Positions 1 through 8,529 of a stretch of DNA of 9,212 bases are shown here, piece by piece. Positions within the stretch are counted from its first letter, which is position 1. Each line of letters starts with the position of its first letter. A program made the translations under genes and the position numbers. This stretch comes from Spartobacteria bacterium (lineage in GTDB: Bacteria > Verrucomicrobiota > Verrucomicrobiae > Chthoniobacterales > UBA6821): NCBI GenBank assembly GCA_003136515.1, contig PLEU01000065.1, forward strand, positions 19,378-28,589, in the 5' to 3' direction. The notes beneath the pieces were generated by a model. The model was given only the letters and a program-made list of their open reading frames with translations. It did not search any database and was not told where the DNA came from.

Positions 1-105
1 CAGCTTCACCGCTGCCGTGAAGCTCCCATCGAGACGGAGGGAAAGCCGTTCTATCTCGCTGATTTCAATTGAAAGAACGCGCCGCGCACGCTCGAGGGAA
101 TCCAT
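1..105 (-). CDS. Partial KpsF/GutQ-family protein (probable D-arabinose-5-phosphate isomerase), N-terminus only
   Basis: This is a 35-codon reading frame on the minus strand, open to the left window edge. It begins MDSLERARRVLSIEISEIER and continues with a segment reading LRLDGSFTAAVKL. The pattern ARRVLxIExxxIxxLxxRLDxSFxxAV matches what I recall of the start of KpsF/GutQ proteins. These interconvert ribulose-5-phosphate and arabinose-5-phosphate in the cytoplasm, the first step toward the LPS/capsule sugar Kdo. The SIS (sugar isomerase) and CBS domains that would prove it lie outside the window. The ATG at 105-103 places the conserved segment at the usual distance from the N-terminus. A GGAG lies only 2 nt upstream, which is closer than normal. 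The gene is divergent from the glycosyltransferase at 267. The call rests on a short N-terminal match. Confidence 0.6.
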   Translation of the reverse strand, partial: MDSLERARRVLSIEISEIERLSLRLDGSFTAAVKL

Positions 106-201
106 GGCTCCATTCTGAGGGGAGAGGCAGGGATTTATCAACGCTGAAGGCGCTTTCCTAAGGATTCTCACAGCAACGCACCGGAGATCAGCTCCTAGTT
201 T

Positions 202-228
202 TTGCCTAGTCGATTCTTCCGATACAAT
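202..228 (+). promoter_or_regulatory. Candidate sigma70-type promoter for the CgeB-like glycosyltransferase
   Basis: TTGCCT at 202-207 (4 of 6 to the -35 consensus) and TACAAT at 223-228 (5 of 6 to the -10 consensus) are separated by 15 bp, shorter than the ideal 17. The -10 box ends 38 nt before the ATG at 267. The position in a 161-bp divergent intergenic region is right. The spacing is poor, so this is only a candidate. No good Shine-Dalgarno sequence precedes the ATG. Confidence 0.3.
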
Positions 229-266
229 CCAGTATTCCCGTAGGTTTCTGCCAAATAAGCCCTCCC

Positions 267-1271
267 ATGCTCATAATCTACATAGACCTTGGCAGGGGTT
301 GGGCTCCCATCACCCACATGGCCAACCTGGCTGCGGAGCTTTTTGAAGCCGATCTGCAGGTTGTCAGTTACTGCAGACCTTCTGCACTAAAGCACCTTTC
401 CTCGGTGCTGTTGCGACGTGATCGTGATGCATCCGAAGAGTGTCTGGTAATCGCCCCCAGTGCAACTTTCCTGCCCGCTCCCCTACTTGTTGAAGACTGG
501 CGCAAGCGATTCCGGACTATTTGCGGCTGGGTGATCGATTCCTTTTGGGAGGATCATATTCCCCGCTTCCTTCGGCATTCCAATCTCTATGATCATTTCT
601 TCGTTACGACACATCAGGATATCGGCATCTGGTCCGGCAGAGTCAATGCGTCTGTGCAGGCTCTGCCATGGGGAAGCGATGTGCTACGTTTGGGCGGGGG
701 TGACTCAGATCGACCATGGGATCTTCTCCGCGTGGGAAGGCAGCCGGCTGATTGGGACGATGACGGGTTGACCGGGCTTGACGCCAAGAGCCAAAACGTA
801 ATCTTTCACGGACGTCCTGTTTTTATTGATGATGCGATGGAAGGACAAAAGATGCTCATGCGTCTCTATCGCCAGTCCAAGTATCTGCTGGCATTCTCTA
901 ATCGAGCCAATCCGACCAATTACACGCATCCGACGAGGGAGTATCTCACTGCTCGGTGGGTCGATGCCCTAGCCTGTGGTACTGCTGTGGCAGGGATTCC
1001 TCCTAGAGAACAGGGAGAGGCGGATCTTCTCTGGGAAGGAGCGCTGCTCGATCTTGGAACAACCAGTCGAAGGGCTGGACTTTCCATCATTGCTGAGGCA
1101 GCAAGAGCTTGGACAGACTCAATGGCAAAGAGGAATCATCTCCAAGCGTTGAAGAGGCTCGACTGGCGGCTGCGGTTTAAAAAAATTGCTGGGGTTATGC
1201 ACATTTACCCACCTCTGTTAGTTCGGGAGCTTGCGGGGCTTGAGAACAGGATCGAATCGCTGGAGAGTTAG
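267..1271 (+). CDS. CgeB-like group-1 glycosyltransferase
   Basis: A 334-residue cytoplasmic protein without signal peptide or membrane segment. It probably transfers a sugar from a nucleotide-sugar donor in envelope polysaccharide or protein glycosylation; donor and acceptor cannot be read from the sequence. The N-terminal half starts like a Rossmann domain (LIIYIDLGRGWAPITHMANL, residues 2-21). It then carries features typical of CgeB-type enzymes: CGWVIDSFWEDH (87-98), LYDHFFVTTHQD (107-118) and VQALPWGSD (130-138). The C-terminal signature, YTHPTREYLTARWVDALACG at 219-238 followed by TAVAGIPP, resembles the donor-binding region of GT-B enzymes (Glyco_trans_1_2 type). There the family's Glu is replaced or shifted. 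The first ATG is kept because the beta-strand begins directly after it. No Shine-Dalgarno is visible. The gene is monocistronic here, divergent from the KpsF-like gene and convergent with the kinase. Confidence 0.8.
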   Translation: MLIIYIDLGRGWAPITHMANLAAELFEADLQVVSYCRPSALKHLSSVLLRRDRDASEECLVIAPSATFLPAPLLVEDWRKRFRTICGWVIDSFWEDHIPRFLRHSNLYDHFFVTTHQDIGIWSGRVNASVQALPWGSDVLRLGGGDSDRPWDLLRVGRQPADWDDDGLTGLDAKSQNVIFHGRPVFIDDAMEGQKMLMRLYRQSKYLLAFSNRANPTNYTHPTREYLTARWVDALACGTAVAGIPPREQGEADLLWEGALLDLGTTSRRAGLSIIAEAARAWTDSMAKRNHLQALKRLDWRLRFKKIAGVMHIYPPLLVRELAGLENRIESLES

Positions 1272-1410
1272 TGGCGTAAGAATTAAGGAGCCGCAGCCCC
1301 AGGGCTTTGGAACTCTTTCCATTTTCGGCAAAGATAAGATTATCTGCGTCGTTTGCTCGTTGTTTATCACAGGGGATATTCTACCCGCTCTCTTCGTGTT
1401 CCCTCCCCTA

Positions 1411-1441
1411 ACGCCCCTCTGCCCGTGAGGCGCGTTTTATT
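1411..1441 (+). terminator. Probable intrinsic terminator of the CgeB-like glycosyltransferase
   Basis: The arms ACGC-C-CCTC (1411-1419) and GAGG-C-GCGT (1427-1435) pair as 4 bp, one C·C mismatch, then 4 bp, around a 7-nt loop (TGCCCGT). TTTTATT follows directly at 1435-1441. The T-run lies on the right side only, so it would stop rightward transcription, about 140 nt after the glycosyltransferase stop codon. The sequence left of the hairpin is pyrimidine-rich and gives no T-run for the leftward kinase transcript. I saw no clear terminator for that operon. Confidence 0.45.
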
Positions 1442-1489
1442 AGGCCAATCTCTGCCAGAAAGTAAGTAGTTGCCCCGCAAGAATTAATC

Positions 1490-4400
1490 TCAGATCGATA
1501 TGTCTTTGCTTATCCTCTTGGCAACTCGCTCGATCACATTTCTAAGGCGATCAAGAGTGATCGGCTTGACCAGATAGCCATCCATCCCTGCGGCAAGGCA
1601 AGCCTCACGATCTTCTTTGAAAGCATTTGCCGTGAGCGCAATGATCTCAGGTCTGCGACCTTCACCAAAAAACTCACGCATCTGCCGAGATGCTTGGAGC
1701 CCATCCATGACAGGCATCTGAATATCGATGAGCGCTAGATCAAAATCCTTTTTCTTAACCGCTTCGAGAGCCTCCAGACCGTTTTCCACGATCACGAGCT
1801 CTACTTCAAGCTGGGTAAGCATCAACTGAATCACTTTCTGGTTTGTCATGTTATCCTCGGCAACAAGAACATGAATGCTCGCTGCTTTTGGCGAGGAGGC
1901 TCCCCTCGGTTTAGCTCGGGTTTCCGGGGTCCCAAGCGCTCCGGAAATCACCTCCAGCAACTGTGCGACCCTAAGCGGCTTGGTAAGCGCAGCTGAAAAA
2001 AGGGCCGCATCCTTTTTCGGAACATGCTCAATCACAGAGCTCAGCAGAATCAGTGGAAGTTTTTTCCGATGCGGCATTGCCTTAATCGTCCGCGCAAGCT
2101 CCACTCCGTCAAGTTCGGGCATCTGATAATCGAGCAGAGCCAGCGCTATGTCTTCATCCGATTTAATAAGCTCTAACGCTTCGATACTGCCTCCCGCCTC
2201 GCTCGTTTTCATGCCCCACATTTGGAGTTGATCCCTCAGAAACTGCCTGTTGACCCTGTTGTCATCGACGATGAGCACTTTCCTGCCGACAAGGGCGGCA
2301 TCCTGTACAGGGCCTTGCTTCCAAGGAGACTGGCCTGGGGGCAGCGGAATCTCAAAAGTGAATGTGGAGCCTTCCCCAAGTTTGCTTTTGACCTCAATGC
2401 TCCCGCCCATCAGATCCGTGAGTCGTTTGCTGATCGCAAGACCGAGACCGGTCCCCCCGTATTTCCGTGTCACGGAAGAATCAGCCTGCATGAATGGCTC
2501 GAAGAGGCGTTCCTTCACCTCTTCGTTCATGCCGATGCCCGTGTCCTGAATGGTGAAGCGGATCAAAGTATCATCTGCCGCTTCGCACATCACGGAAATT
2601 GACCCGCTCTCGGTGAACTTCACGGCGTTGGACAGGAGGTTCAGTAGGATCTGCCTCAGCCGAGTTGCATCACCGACGACTACAGGAGGCAGTTTGTTGT
2701 CAACGGAATAGGAAAGGTCGATCTTTTTTTCCGCCACGGGACGGGCAAGGATTTCGAGTGCTTCTACAACCACATCGACGAGGGTGAAGGGAATGTGTTC
2801 CAGTTCAATGCGCCCTGCTTCTATTTTGGAATAATCGAGAATGTCATTGATCAATTCCAACAGAATCTCGCCGGAGGCAGCCACCGTGCTGGCATAATCC
2901 CGCTGTTGTGGCTCAAGCTTGGTCTCCAGTAGAAGCGAGGAGATCCCTATGACTGCGTTGAGGGGTGTCCGAATCTCATGGCTCATCGTGGCCAGAAAGG
3001 TGCTCTTTGCACGACTCGCCTGATCCGCTGCATTTTTAGCCGCGACCAGTGCTTTTTCCGACTGCTGAAGTTCAAGCCTGGAACTGATTAGGCTCGCGGC
3101 GGTTTCCATCAGGGTGATCTCATCATCATACCAGTGGTACATCTTGCGGATACAGTGCAGTCCGATGGTTCCCCAGAGTCGCCCCTCTACAGAGAGAGGG
3201 ATGCAGAGAAATGACTTCGTGCCCATTTCTTTTAAGAACGGCACCCCCATTTCACCGCTCTCATATACACTTTGCCCGTTTATGAATGCAGTCCGCCAAT
3301 ATTCGGGAAATTCCGAGGTGTTGTAGCTGATAGTCGTCTCCTTTGGATAATATGTGGCGTCCCCTGTGCTGCGATTCCAGTCGGCGATGACACGTGCGCT
3401 ATCAAAAGCCCCCTCTGTAAACCCGATGCGTGCCACCCTCACCCGATCCAAGCCGATCTTTTTGCCGAGCAGGGTGACGAGTGCCATCCAGGCATTAGGT
3501 GAGTCCAGTGGCGTGTTGAGAAGGAGTTGACCCGCGTCTGCGATCGTCTCAAGAAACAACTGCTGGCGCTTCAGTCGTGTAATATCCCGGTAGTACCACA
3601 TATAACCGTAATGAACCCCGTGACTAAGGATTGAAGTAATATCACATGCAAAGTACCGCCCGTCTACCGTTTCAAAAACATGGCTAAGTGAGGCGTTTCT
3701 GCTATCGCGATCTTCTTCTGCTGAGACAAGGAATCTCTCGGGGTCGATGAAGATCGGTGCTATTTTTTCCAGAAGGGCTCCACATGAAATCCCGCGGATC
3801 ATCGGCAACGCGACCCCGAATATTCTCTGAAATGCGGGATTGGCATAAGTGACAACCCTTTTAGGATCCTCTACCAATACCGCTTCTTCCATATTCCTGA
3901 GCAAGGTTGAGAATCGGTTTCGTTCTGTGGCCTCGAGGGTCGCCAGTGTATCAATCCTTCGGCGATTTTCTTGCAAGAGTTCCTCACGGCTCACAGCCTG
4001 TGCAATGATAACGAGGCAATCGTGCAGATCGTTTGAGAGTTCGAACGGCCTTCTGAAGAGGACATTCAGGGAGCCAATCATCTCTCCTGCAAGCCGTACA
4101 CCCTCTCCCAGATAGGTGTGAAATTCATTAATGTATGGATCTTTTGTTCCCCTAAATTCAGGATTTTGAATACAGAGATGATACTCCGTTCCGAGAATTA
4201 CCTCCGCAAACAGGCTCCCGGCAGCTGAGATGCTGCCCGGGAAATCATCAGGAACCCCGTATTTTGCAACCATCTTGAGAAGGCCGTTTTCAAGACGATC
4301 GTAGAATACCCTGTCGGCATCGAATACATGCGCGGCAAGGATGGTCAGCTTCATCACATTTTCGTCATAGTCGCTGCCCAACGAGAGCAATGTTTCGTTG

Positions 4401-6508
4401 ATCTGCTGGAGCCGGTGTCTCTGGTTCTGTAATGCCCGTTCGGCGTTAACCTGACGGCTGACATCCGCTTCAATGGCCATGAACCCGCTAAGATTTCCCT
4501 CACCGTTCAACAGGGGCTGACACTCGATCGCCACCCAGTAGGGATGTCCATCCTTGGCATAGTTTAGTATGGTCTCCACGAAGCCTAGACCATTTGAGAG
4601 TGCGACCTTCATCCTCTGGATCACCTCGGGGTCACTCTCCCTACCCTGAAGCAACTCTCCTGGTTTTTTACCCAAAACATCCTCCATGGAATAACCGGTA
4701 ATCCGCGTGAACCCCGCATTGACCCACTCGACGTGTCCACTCGCTGTCGTGATAATCACGGCGCTCGTAGTATTCTCAGCCACGAGTGCCAGTCTGGTTG
4801 CCTCCTCTCGGCTACGAACCAGATCGATTTCGTTGCTCTTGCGCTCGGAGATATCAATAATGAGCCCCCCGGCTCGGAGCCCTACCCCTTTCGAACTTCT
4901 TTGAAGAACCCTCCCTCGACAAAGAACCCAGAGATACTCTCCCTTTGCTTGCCTCAGTCGGAATTCCGACTCCACCATCCCTTCCATCCCCTGAAGTAAA
5001 TCGGAAAGGCCGGTCTTGGCGCTTTCCAGGTCGTCTGGATGCACAAGCGAGAGGAACTCGTGTGCGGAGAGACGTGGCGGAAGCTCCACTGAGAGGGATT
5101 TAGTGTCCCCACCCTGATTAAAGCTTATGGTCTGGGAAAGAATATCCAATTCCCAGGAGACGAGATTAGCACCATGAAGCGAGAGGCGGAGGCGGTCCTC
5201 AGAGCCGGCCTGACGAATCCTACCCTCAGCCGTGAGATAATTGCTCACGAAGAGACCCACGATGAAAAAACCCAAAATCATAATGACCAGCATATGCTCC
5301 TGCCTAAGTCGGGCCAGTCTCCCTCCCCAATCCCAGGCGTTGTGATCCAGACCGAGATAGACCGGCAACCCAAACATGTTGATCCCAGGCACCTGTGCAA
5401 ACCCGCTGACCCACACGCCCCACTCGTCTGGCAACGGTCCCTCAGTGAAGGATACGGGGTGATGGAAGACGGATCGCAGTGCCTCCGACGCTTCTTTATA
5501 AACATCCCCCGCAACGGATTCATCCTTCGACTCCGGCGGCTCATTATCGACCAGAAAGATAACTTGCCCATCCTTCATCGCCATTAAGTAGGAGAAACGA
5601 TACCCATCTCCCGTCTTGATGATTTGCGCCAAGCGTTTTTTGAGGGACGAATATGCTGGGAGCTTCGTATCTTCGGGGGTTCCGCTAAGCTGTTTGATCA
5701 AGTCGGCATCTAGGGCAGAAGCAACCAACTCCGCGTGGTGTGAAAAGTCAGCCCTCCATTGATTATCGGCCCTCCTGGTGCTGTAGTCCGTCCAGAACCA
5801 ACCCCCTCCCATCAGGAGTATAAGGAGAAAACAAAGAGCGAAAGAGCGTCTTCGTGCAGCAGCATCCATCTCAACCAAGGCTATTCGCTGATGACGAAGA
5901 CAACTCCATGAACCTGCTAGGACGCAAATGCAACCGGCCGTATTCAGCAGCACCCAGAAAATATGATGCGGTGCGATTGCAAAATCATCCAACCCCCTTA
6001 CTGAACCGGCATTCACTTCCTGAACTCCCTGCATGGGATCTAGAGAAGCTCGGAGCAAGAACCCGAAGCCCAATATAAGAAACCCCATACCGCCATCCTC
6101 CCGGGTTTTTTTGGCTCGCAAAAATAGTGCGGCGGCAAGAACGCAGAGCGAGGCAGACCAGCCAAATCTTGCAGTTTGTCCCAAGCCGACTAGCAGCCAT
6201 AGTACAAGTAGGCCAACAGCCAACATCACTTTGCCTTCAAGCGAAAGCTCTCTAGAGGAAAATTTCCACGCCGCAAGTAGTGCGAACAGGATGGAAAAAC
6301 CTATCGCTATTAGCGTAACAGTGGTAATCGGAGTCGTTTCGGCATTGCCGCACCAGATCAATGGAGAGATCCGCAGAAAAGCTCCGGTAAAGAGCACTCC
6401 TCCAAGCGGAAGCCAACCCGTGGGTGTGCCACGCGCACCACGTTGCAGAAAGCAGATCAGGCCTGAGAGAAACAGAAGAAAAGCACAGATGGCGGCCTGA
6501 TAATCCAT
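1490..6508 (-). CDS. Multi-sensor membrane hybrid histidine kinase with two receiver domains
   Basis: A 1672-residue inner-membrane sensor kinase that would autophosphorylate on His and pass phosphate to its own receivers. Domains in order: eight hydrophobic segments (about 5-21, 32-50, 61-81, 94-110, 116-130, 141-153, 182-202, 222-239); an extracytoplasmic sensor of CHASE/Cache-like size (about 241-403); a ninth TM (405-424); PAS (435-555); PAS (575-690); GAF (705-845); PAS (866-980); GAF (985-1145); a short coiled coil; HisKA with [14 protein letters not shown], phospho-acceptor His1177; HATPase_c with N-box Asn1294, DTGIGM from Asp1322 and GGTGLGL near 1350; REC1 (about 1408-1525, LLDYQMP, Asp1460); REC2 (about 1543-1665, LIDIQMP, Asp1595). 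All catalytic residues checked are present. The second PAS resembles LOV domains ([14 protein letters not shown]) but has [10 protein letters not shown] where the photoactive Cys motif would be. The ATG has AAGGGG 9 nt upstream. There is no C-terminal HPt domain; the gene just upstream supplies one. Confidence 0.97.
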   Translation of the reverse strand: MDYQAAICAFLLFLSGLICFLQRGARGTPTGWLPLGGVLFTGAFLRISPLIWCGNAETTPITTVTLIAIGFSILFALLAAWKFSSRELSLEGKVMLAVGLLVLWLLVGLGQTARFGWSASLCVLAAALFLRAKKTREDGGMGFLILGFGFLLRASLDPMQGVQEVNAGSVRGLDDFAIAPHHIFWVLLNTAGCICVLAGSWSCLRHQRIALVEMDAAARRRSFALCFLLILLMGGGWFWTDYSTRRADNQWRADFSHHAELVASALDADLIKQLSGTPEDTKLPAYSSLKKRLAQIIKTGDGYRFSYLMAMKDGQVIFLVDNEPPESKDESVAGDVYKEASEALRSVFHHPVSFTEGPLPDEWGVWVSGFAQVPGINMFGLPVYLGLDHNAWDWGGRLARLRQEHMLVIMILGFFIVGLFVSNYLTAEGRIRQAGSEDRLRLSLHGANLVSWELDILSQTISFNQGGDTKSLSVELPPRLSAHEFLSLVHPDDLESAKTGLSDLLQGMEGMVESEFRLRQAKGEYLWVLCRGRVLQRSSKGVGLRAGGLIIDISERKSNEIDLVRSREEATRLALVAENTTSAVIITTASGHVEWVNAGFTRITGYSMEDVLGKKPGELLQGRESDPEVIQRMKVALSNGLGFVETILNYAKDGHPYWVAIECQPLLNGEGNLSGFMAIEADVSRQVNAERALQNQRHRLQQINETLLSLGSDYDENVMKLTILAAHVFDADRVFYDRLENGLLKMVAKYGVPDDFPGSISAAGSLFAEVILGTEYHLCIQNPEFRGTKDPYINEFHTYLGEGVRLAGEMIGSLNVLFRRPFELSNDLHDCLVIIAQAVSREELLQENRRRIDTLATLEATERNRFSTLLRNMEEAVLVEDPKRVVTYANPAFQRIFGVALPMIRGISCGALLEKIAPIFIDPERFLVSAEEDRDSRNASLSHVFETVDGRYFACDITSILSHGVHYGYMWYYRDITRLKRQQLFLETIADAGQLLLNTPLDSPNAWMALVTLLGKKIGLDRVRVARIGFTEGAFDSARVIADWNRSTGDATYYPKETTISYNTSEFPEYWRTAFINGQSVYESGEMGVPFLKEMGTKSFLCIPLSVEGRLWGTIGLHCIRKMYHWYDDEITLMETAASLISSRLELQQSEKALVAAKNAADQASRAKSTFLATMSHEIRTPLNAVIGISSLLLETKLEPQQRDYASTVAASGEILLELINDILDYSKIEAGRIELEHIPFTLVDVVVEALEILARPVAEKKIDLSYSVDNKLPPVVVGDATRLRQILLNLLSNAVKFTESGSISVMCEAADDTLIRFTIQDTGIGMNEEVKERLFEPFMQADSSVTRKYGGTGLGLAISKRLTDLMGGSIEVKSKLGEGSTFTFEIPLPPGQSPWKQGPVQDAALVGRKVLIVDDNRVNRQFLRDQLQMWGMKTSEAGGSIEALELIKSDEDIALALLDYQMPELDGVELARTIKAMPHRKKLPLILLSSVIEHVPKKDAALFSAALTKPLRVAQLLEVISGALGTPETRAKPRGASSPKAASIHVLVAEDNMTNQKVIQLMLTQLEVELVIVENGLEALEAVKKKDFDLALIDIQMPVMDGLQASRQMREFFGEGRRPEIIALTANAFKEDREACLAAGMDGYLVKPITLDRLRNVIERVAKRISKDISI

Positions 6509-6517
6509 GACCCTAAT

Positions 6518-6523
6518 CCCCTT
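6518..6523 (-). promoter_or_regulatory. Shine-Dalgarno of the hybrid kinase
   Basis: AAGGGG on the minus strand, inside GGAAGGGG, lies 9 nt before the kinase ATG (6508-6506), in the 18-nt gap after the HPt stop codon. It is the clearest ribosome-binding site in the window. It supports the chosen kinase start and the two-gene operon. Confidence 0.65.
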
Positions 6524-6526
6524 CCT

Positions 6527-6913
6527 TCATTTCAAGTAAGGAAATGCCTCTTCGATCGCAGCGAGTGATCGCCTCGCGATCACGAGTGCTCCTGGAAGAT
6601 AGCGCGGATTTTCCACCTTGGGATCGACCGATCGGACTTCCCAGGCACACAAATAAATTTCCAGTAGGAAAAGTCCAAACTGGGCACTCATTCCCCGCAC
6701 AGCGTGGAGTTCTGCCTTGAGGTGGGTGGGGTCTTTAATCGTCCTCAGCGATTCCAATCGGGGGATAAGTTCAGAGTGAAAATCCCTCCAGATAGTTTGG
6801 TACATCCCATCGGTCTGGGGATCTCTCCCTGTAGAAAATAAATCGTGCGCGGGAGATCCCGGGGCTGTCTCCACCAAGGGGATTTCATCTGCCTCTGTTT
6901 CTGGGGAATTCAT
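6527..6913 (-). CDS. Stand-alone histidine phosphotransfer (HPt) protein
   Basis: A 128-residue soluble protein. Residues 69-80 read LHAVRGMSAQFG, which fits the HPt core H-x-(L/V)-(K/R)-G-x-S-x-x-x-G and makes His70 the likely phospho-accepting residue. Helical sequence flanks it on both sides (TIWRDFHSELIPRLESLRTI before; LFLLEIYLCAWEVRSV and ALVIARRSLAAIEEAF after), as expected for the four-helix bundle. The first 30 residues are acidic and Pro-rich, probably a flexible tail. The gene lies 18 nt upstream of the hybrid kinase on the same strand, and that kinase has REC domains but no HPt. The natural role is to carry phosphate from a kinase receiver to a later response regulator, which is not identified here. 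The start codon lacks a Shine-Dalgarno. The call rests on one motif, helical pattern and context, and overall divergence is high. Confidence 0.75.
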   Translation of the reverse strand: MNSPETEADEIPLVETAPGSPAHDLFSTGRDPQTDGMYQTIWRDFHSELIPRLESLRTIKDPTHLKAELHAVRGMSAQFGLFLLEIYLCAWEVRSVDPKVENPRYLPGALVIARRSLAAIEEAFPYLK

Positions 6914-6996
6914 TGATGAGTATTAGCATTTAACCTAAGTCCAAGAGGTTGCCAACCACGGACACCGTTAATATCTCCCGTTGGACTGGCTATTCT

Positions 6997-7002
6997 ATTA
7001 TA
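6997..7002 (-). promoter_or_regulatory. Candidate -10 box for the HPt-kinase operon
   Basis: A perfect TATAAT lies on the minus strand, 84 nt upstream of the HPt start codon, in the region between the divergent operons. No good -35 hexamer sits 16-18 bp upstream; the best is CATGCA at 17 bp. If it is used, either an activator or another sigma contact would be needed. The same AT-rich block (TATTATATT on the plus strand, 6996-7004) could also serve the opposite operon. Confidence 0.3.
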
Positions 7003-7038
7003 TTCTGGAAAGGTGGGCTTGCATGGATTTGTATCGTC

Positions 7039-8529
7039 GTGTCGGCACCCAGACTCCCTAAACCGTTGAAAACTTCCGAGCAGGTACCAGAACCCCAGAC
7101 CATTGTTTTGCTGGGGATTCCCTTTCATGACCTGACCATGTCAGAAACCTTGGACTGGATCGGTAATTTGATCGAGGCAGGAGAGCCTTCTTATATTGTC
7201 ACGGCCAATCTCGATTTTGCGGCTCAAGCGAGCGAGGATGAGCAGCTTCACAGAATTTTTGTCGAGGCTGAACTCGTCCTTTGTGATGGCACCCCTCTTT
7301 TCTGGGCATCCAAACTCACAAGCCACCCTCTCAGGGAACGAGTTGCTGGCTCGGATCTTATCCCGAAACTTGCGGCTCGCGCCGCCAACTCGGGATGGCG
7401 GCTCTTTCTGCTTGGCGGGGATCCCGTCTCTCTGACGAACGCGGGGGAGAACCTCCTGCGAGAAAACCCCGGCCTGATCATTGCTGACTCCTATTCCCCC
7501 CCATTTGCGCCTTTGCATGAACTCGACAATGCCGGAATCACCGAGCGTATCAAAGCGGCTGCACCTGATATACTTCTGGTTGCTTTTGGATGCCCCAAAC
7601 AGGAAAAATGGATCTACCATCACTACCGCGATCTGGGCGTTCCCTGCTGCATCGGAGTGGGGGCCACCATTGACTTCCTTGCGGGCAAGGTTCGCCGGGC
7701 TCCTCCTTGGATCTCACACCTTGGGCTGGAATGGGTTTTCCGCATGGTTCAGGAACCGCAGCGACTAGCAGGCCGATATTACAAGGATATCATCTTTCTG
7801 TTCACCCAGCTGCTGAAAGAAAGAAAGGGTGCCCTAAAATCGGTGCTTCAGGGCAAGTCTGACCCCATTAAGTTTACGATTTATGCCGACGAAGTAGAGG
7901 TCCTTCACTGGGCAGGGCCGTTAATCGTAGGAACTGTCGGTCGGCTTAAGCTTCCCTCCTTTGACAATCCCTTTATCGTAGATCTATCCAAAGTCACCCT
8001 GCTCGATAGTCGCGGACTGGGCCATCTCCTGCAAACACTTCGCAGGGCTTGGAAAAACGGCCAGGTTGGGTGCTATGTTTCCCCCTCCAATAAAGTTCGC
8101 TCCATCCTTGAGATGACACGTCTTGATCGGGTCATACCCACTGCTCAAAGCATGGATGGTGCGCTGAAAGTCCTAAACAGGGAACTACAAGGTAACACGC
8201 ACCCCCCGGTAGTAGATGAAGATCGCAGATCAATGCTTCTCCTAATGCCTCAGTATATCACGGGAGAAAGTACCGCAGAGTGCCAGTCGGAGTTGCTAAA
8301 AGAATGGCATCACCATCCTGGACTGAAAACCCTCCAGCTCGATTTTGGAAACGCGTTGCGTATTGACAGTGCCGGCCTTGGATTCGTGGTACGATGCCAC
8401 CATCTCGTCCAAAAAAGAGAGGATGGGACTCTTCAACTTCTCCGGGTGCCTCATAATGTTCTCGATGCCATCAAGACCGCCCGCCTTGAAACTCTTCTTG
8501 GCATCGTGACAAGACACACGCCGCAATGA
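7039..8529 (+). CDS. WecG/TagA/CpsF-family glycosyltransferase fused to two STAS domains
   Basis: A 496-residue protein if started at GTG 7039. Residues about 22-265 form a complete WecG/TagA/CpsF (GT26) domain. Landmarks are LGIPFHDLTM; VTANLDF; LVLCDGTPLFWASKL with the family's conserved acid at Asp83; RERVAGSDLI; FGCPKQEKWI (PKQEKW at 186-191); and GVGATIDFLAGKVRRAPPWI leading to LGLEWVFRMVQEP. Such enzymes add a sugar, often an N-acetylhexosaminuronate or ManNAc, to a lipid-linked intermediate at the inner face of the membrane. Two STAS domains follow (about 277-385 and 400-495). Each keeps the DSxGLG motif with the phosphorylatable Ser: Ser324 in LLDSRGLG and Ser444 in RIDSAGLG. STAS domains usually act in partner switching with Ser kinases, so the fusion suggests a regulated transferase; that is inference. 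The start is uncertain. TTG 6949, TTG 7066 and a frameshifted ATG 7023 are alternatives. The ATGA at 8526-8529 couples it to the next gene. Confidence 0.92.
   Translation: MSAPRLPKPLKTSEQVPEPQTIVLLGIPFHDLTMSETLDWIGNLIEAGEPSYIVTANLDFAAQASEDEQLHRIFVEAELVLCDGTPLFWASKLTSHPLRERVAGSDLIPKLAARAANSGWRLFLLGGDPVSLTNAGENLLRENPGLIIADSYSPPFAPLHELDNAGITERIKAAAPDILLVAFGCPKQEKWIYHHYRDLGVPCCIGVGATIDFLAGKVRRAPPWISHLGLEWVFRMVQEPQRLAGRYYKDIIFLFTQLLKERKGALKSVLQGKSDPIKFTIYADEVEVLHWAGPLIVGTVGRLKLPSFDNPFIVDLSKVTLLDSRGLGHLLQTLRRAWKNGQVGCYVSPSNKVRSILEMTRLDRVIPTAQSMDGALKVLNRELQGNTHPPVVDEDRRSMLLLMPQYITGESTAECQSELLKEWHHHPGLKTLQLDFGNALRIDSAGLGFVVRCHHLVQKREDGTLQLLRVPHNVLDAIKTARLETLLGIVTRHTPQ

Noticed and set aside
183..203. 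GGAG-ATCAG-CTCC hairpin followed by a T-run, resembling a terminator
   Set aside because: The stem is only 4 bp, and it lies upstream of a gene rather than after one.
1295..1306. AGCCC-CA-GGGCT inverted repeat after the CgeB-like stop codon
   Set aside because: The loop would have two bases, or the stem only four pairs, and no T-run follows. The hairpin at 1411 is a better terminator.
1231..1428. 65-codon plus-strand reading frame overlapping the end of the CgeB-like gene
   Set aside because: Low-complexity, no recognisable motif, no Shine-Dalgarno. It runs through the terminator hairpin and overlaps a well-supported gene.
2222..2602. 126-codon plus-strand reading frame and many similar ones between 1875 and 6500
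   Set aside because: All lie opposite the hybrid kinase, whose domains are continuous across the entire region.
4430..4790. LOV photoreceptor in the second PAS domain of the kinase
   Set aside because: The [14 protein letters not shown] segment is LOV-like, but the Cys that binds flavin is absent ([10 protein letters not shown]), so light sensing by the LOV mechanism is not supported.
6949..7038. N-terminal extension of the glycosyltransferase from TTG 6949, with a hydrophobic stretch that might be a membrane anchor
   Set aside because: A rare start codon with AAGAGG directly abutting it, an overlap with the likely divergent promoters, and 55 residues before the conserved LGIPF strand make non-coding DNA more likely. 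It is kept only as an alternative start.
6910..7128. 72-codon minus-strand reading frame whose TGA overlaps the HPt ATG (ATGA)
   Set aside because: The overlap resembles translational coupling, but the frame lies antisense to the glycosyltransferase N-terminus and across the divergent promoter region. Its protein is not family-like.
7141..7623. 160-codon minus-strand reading frame within the glycosyltransferase gene
   Set aside because: It is the antisense shadow of a strongly conserved GT26 coding region.
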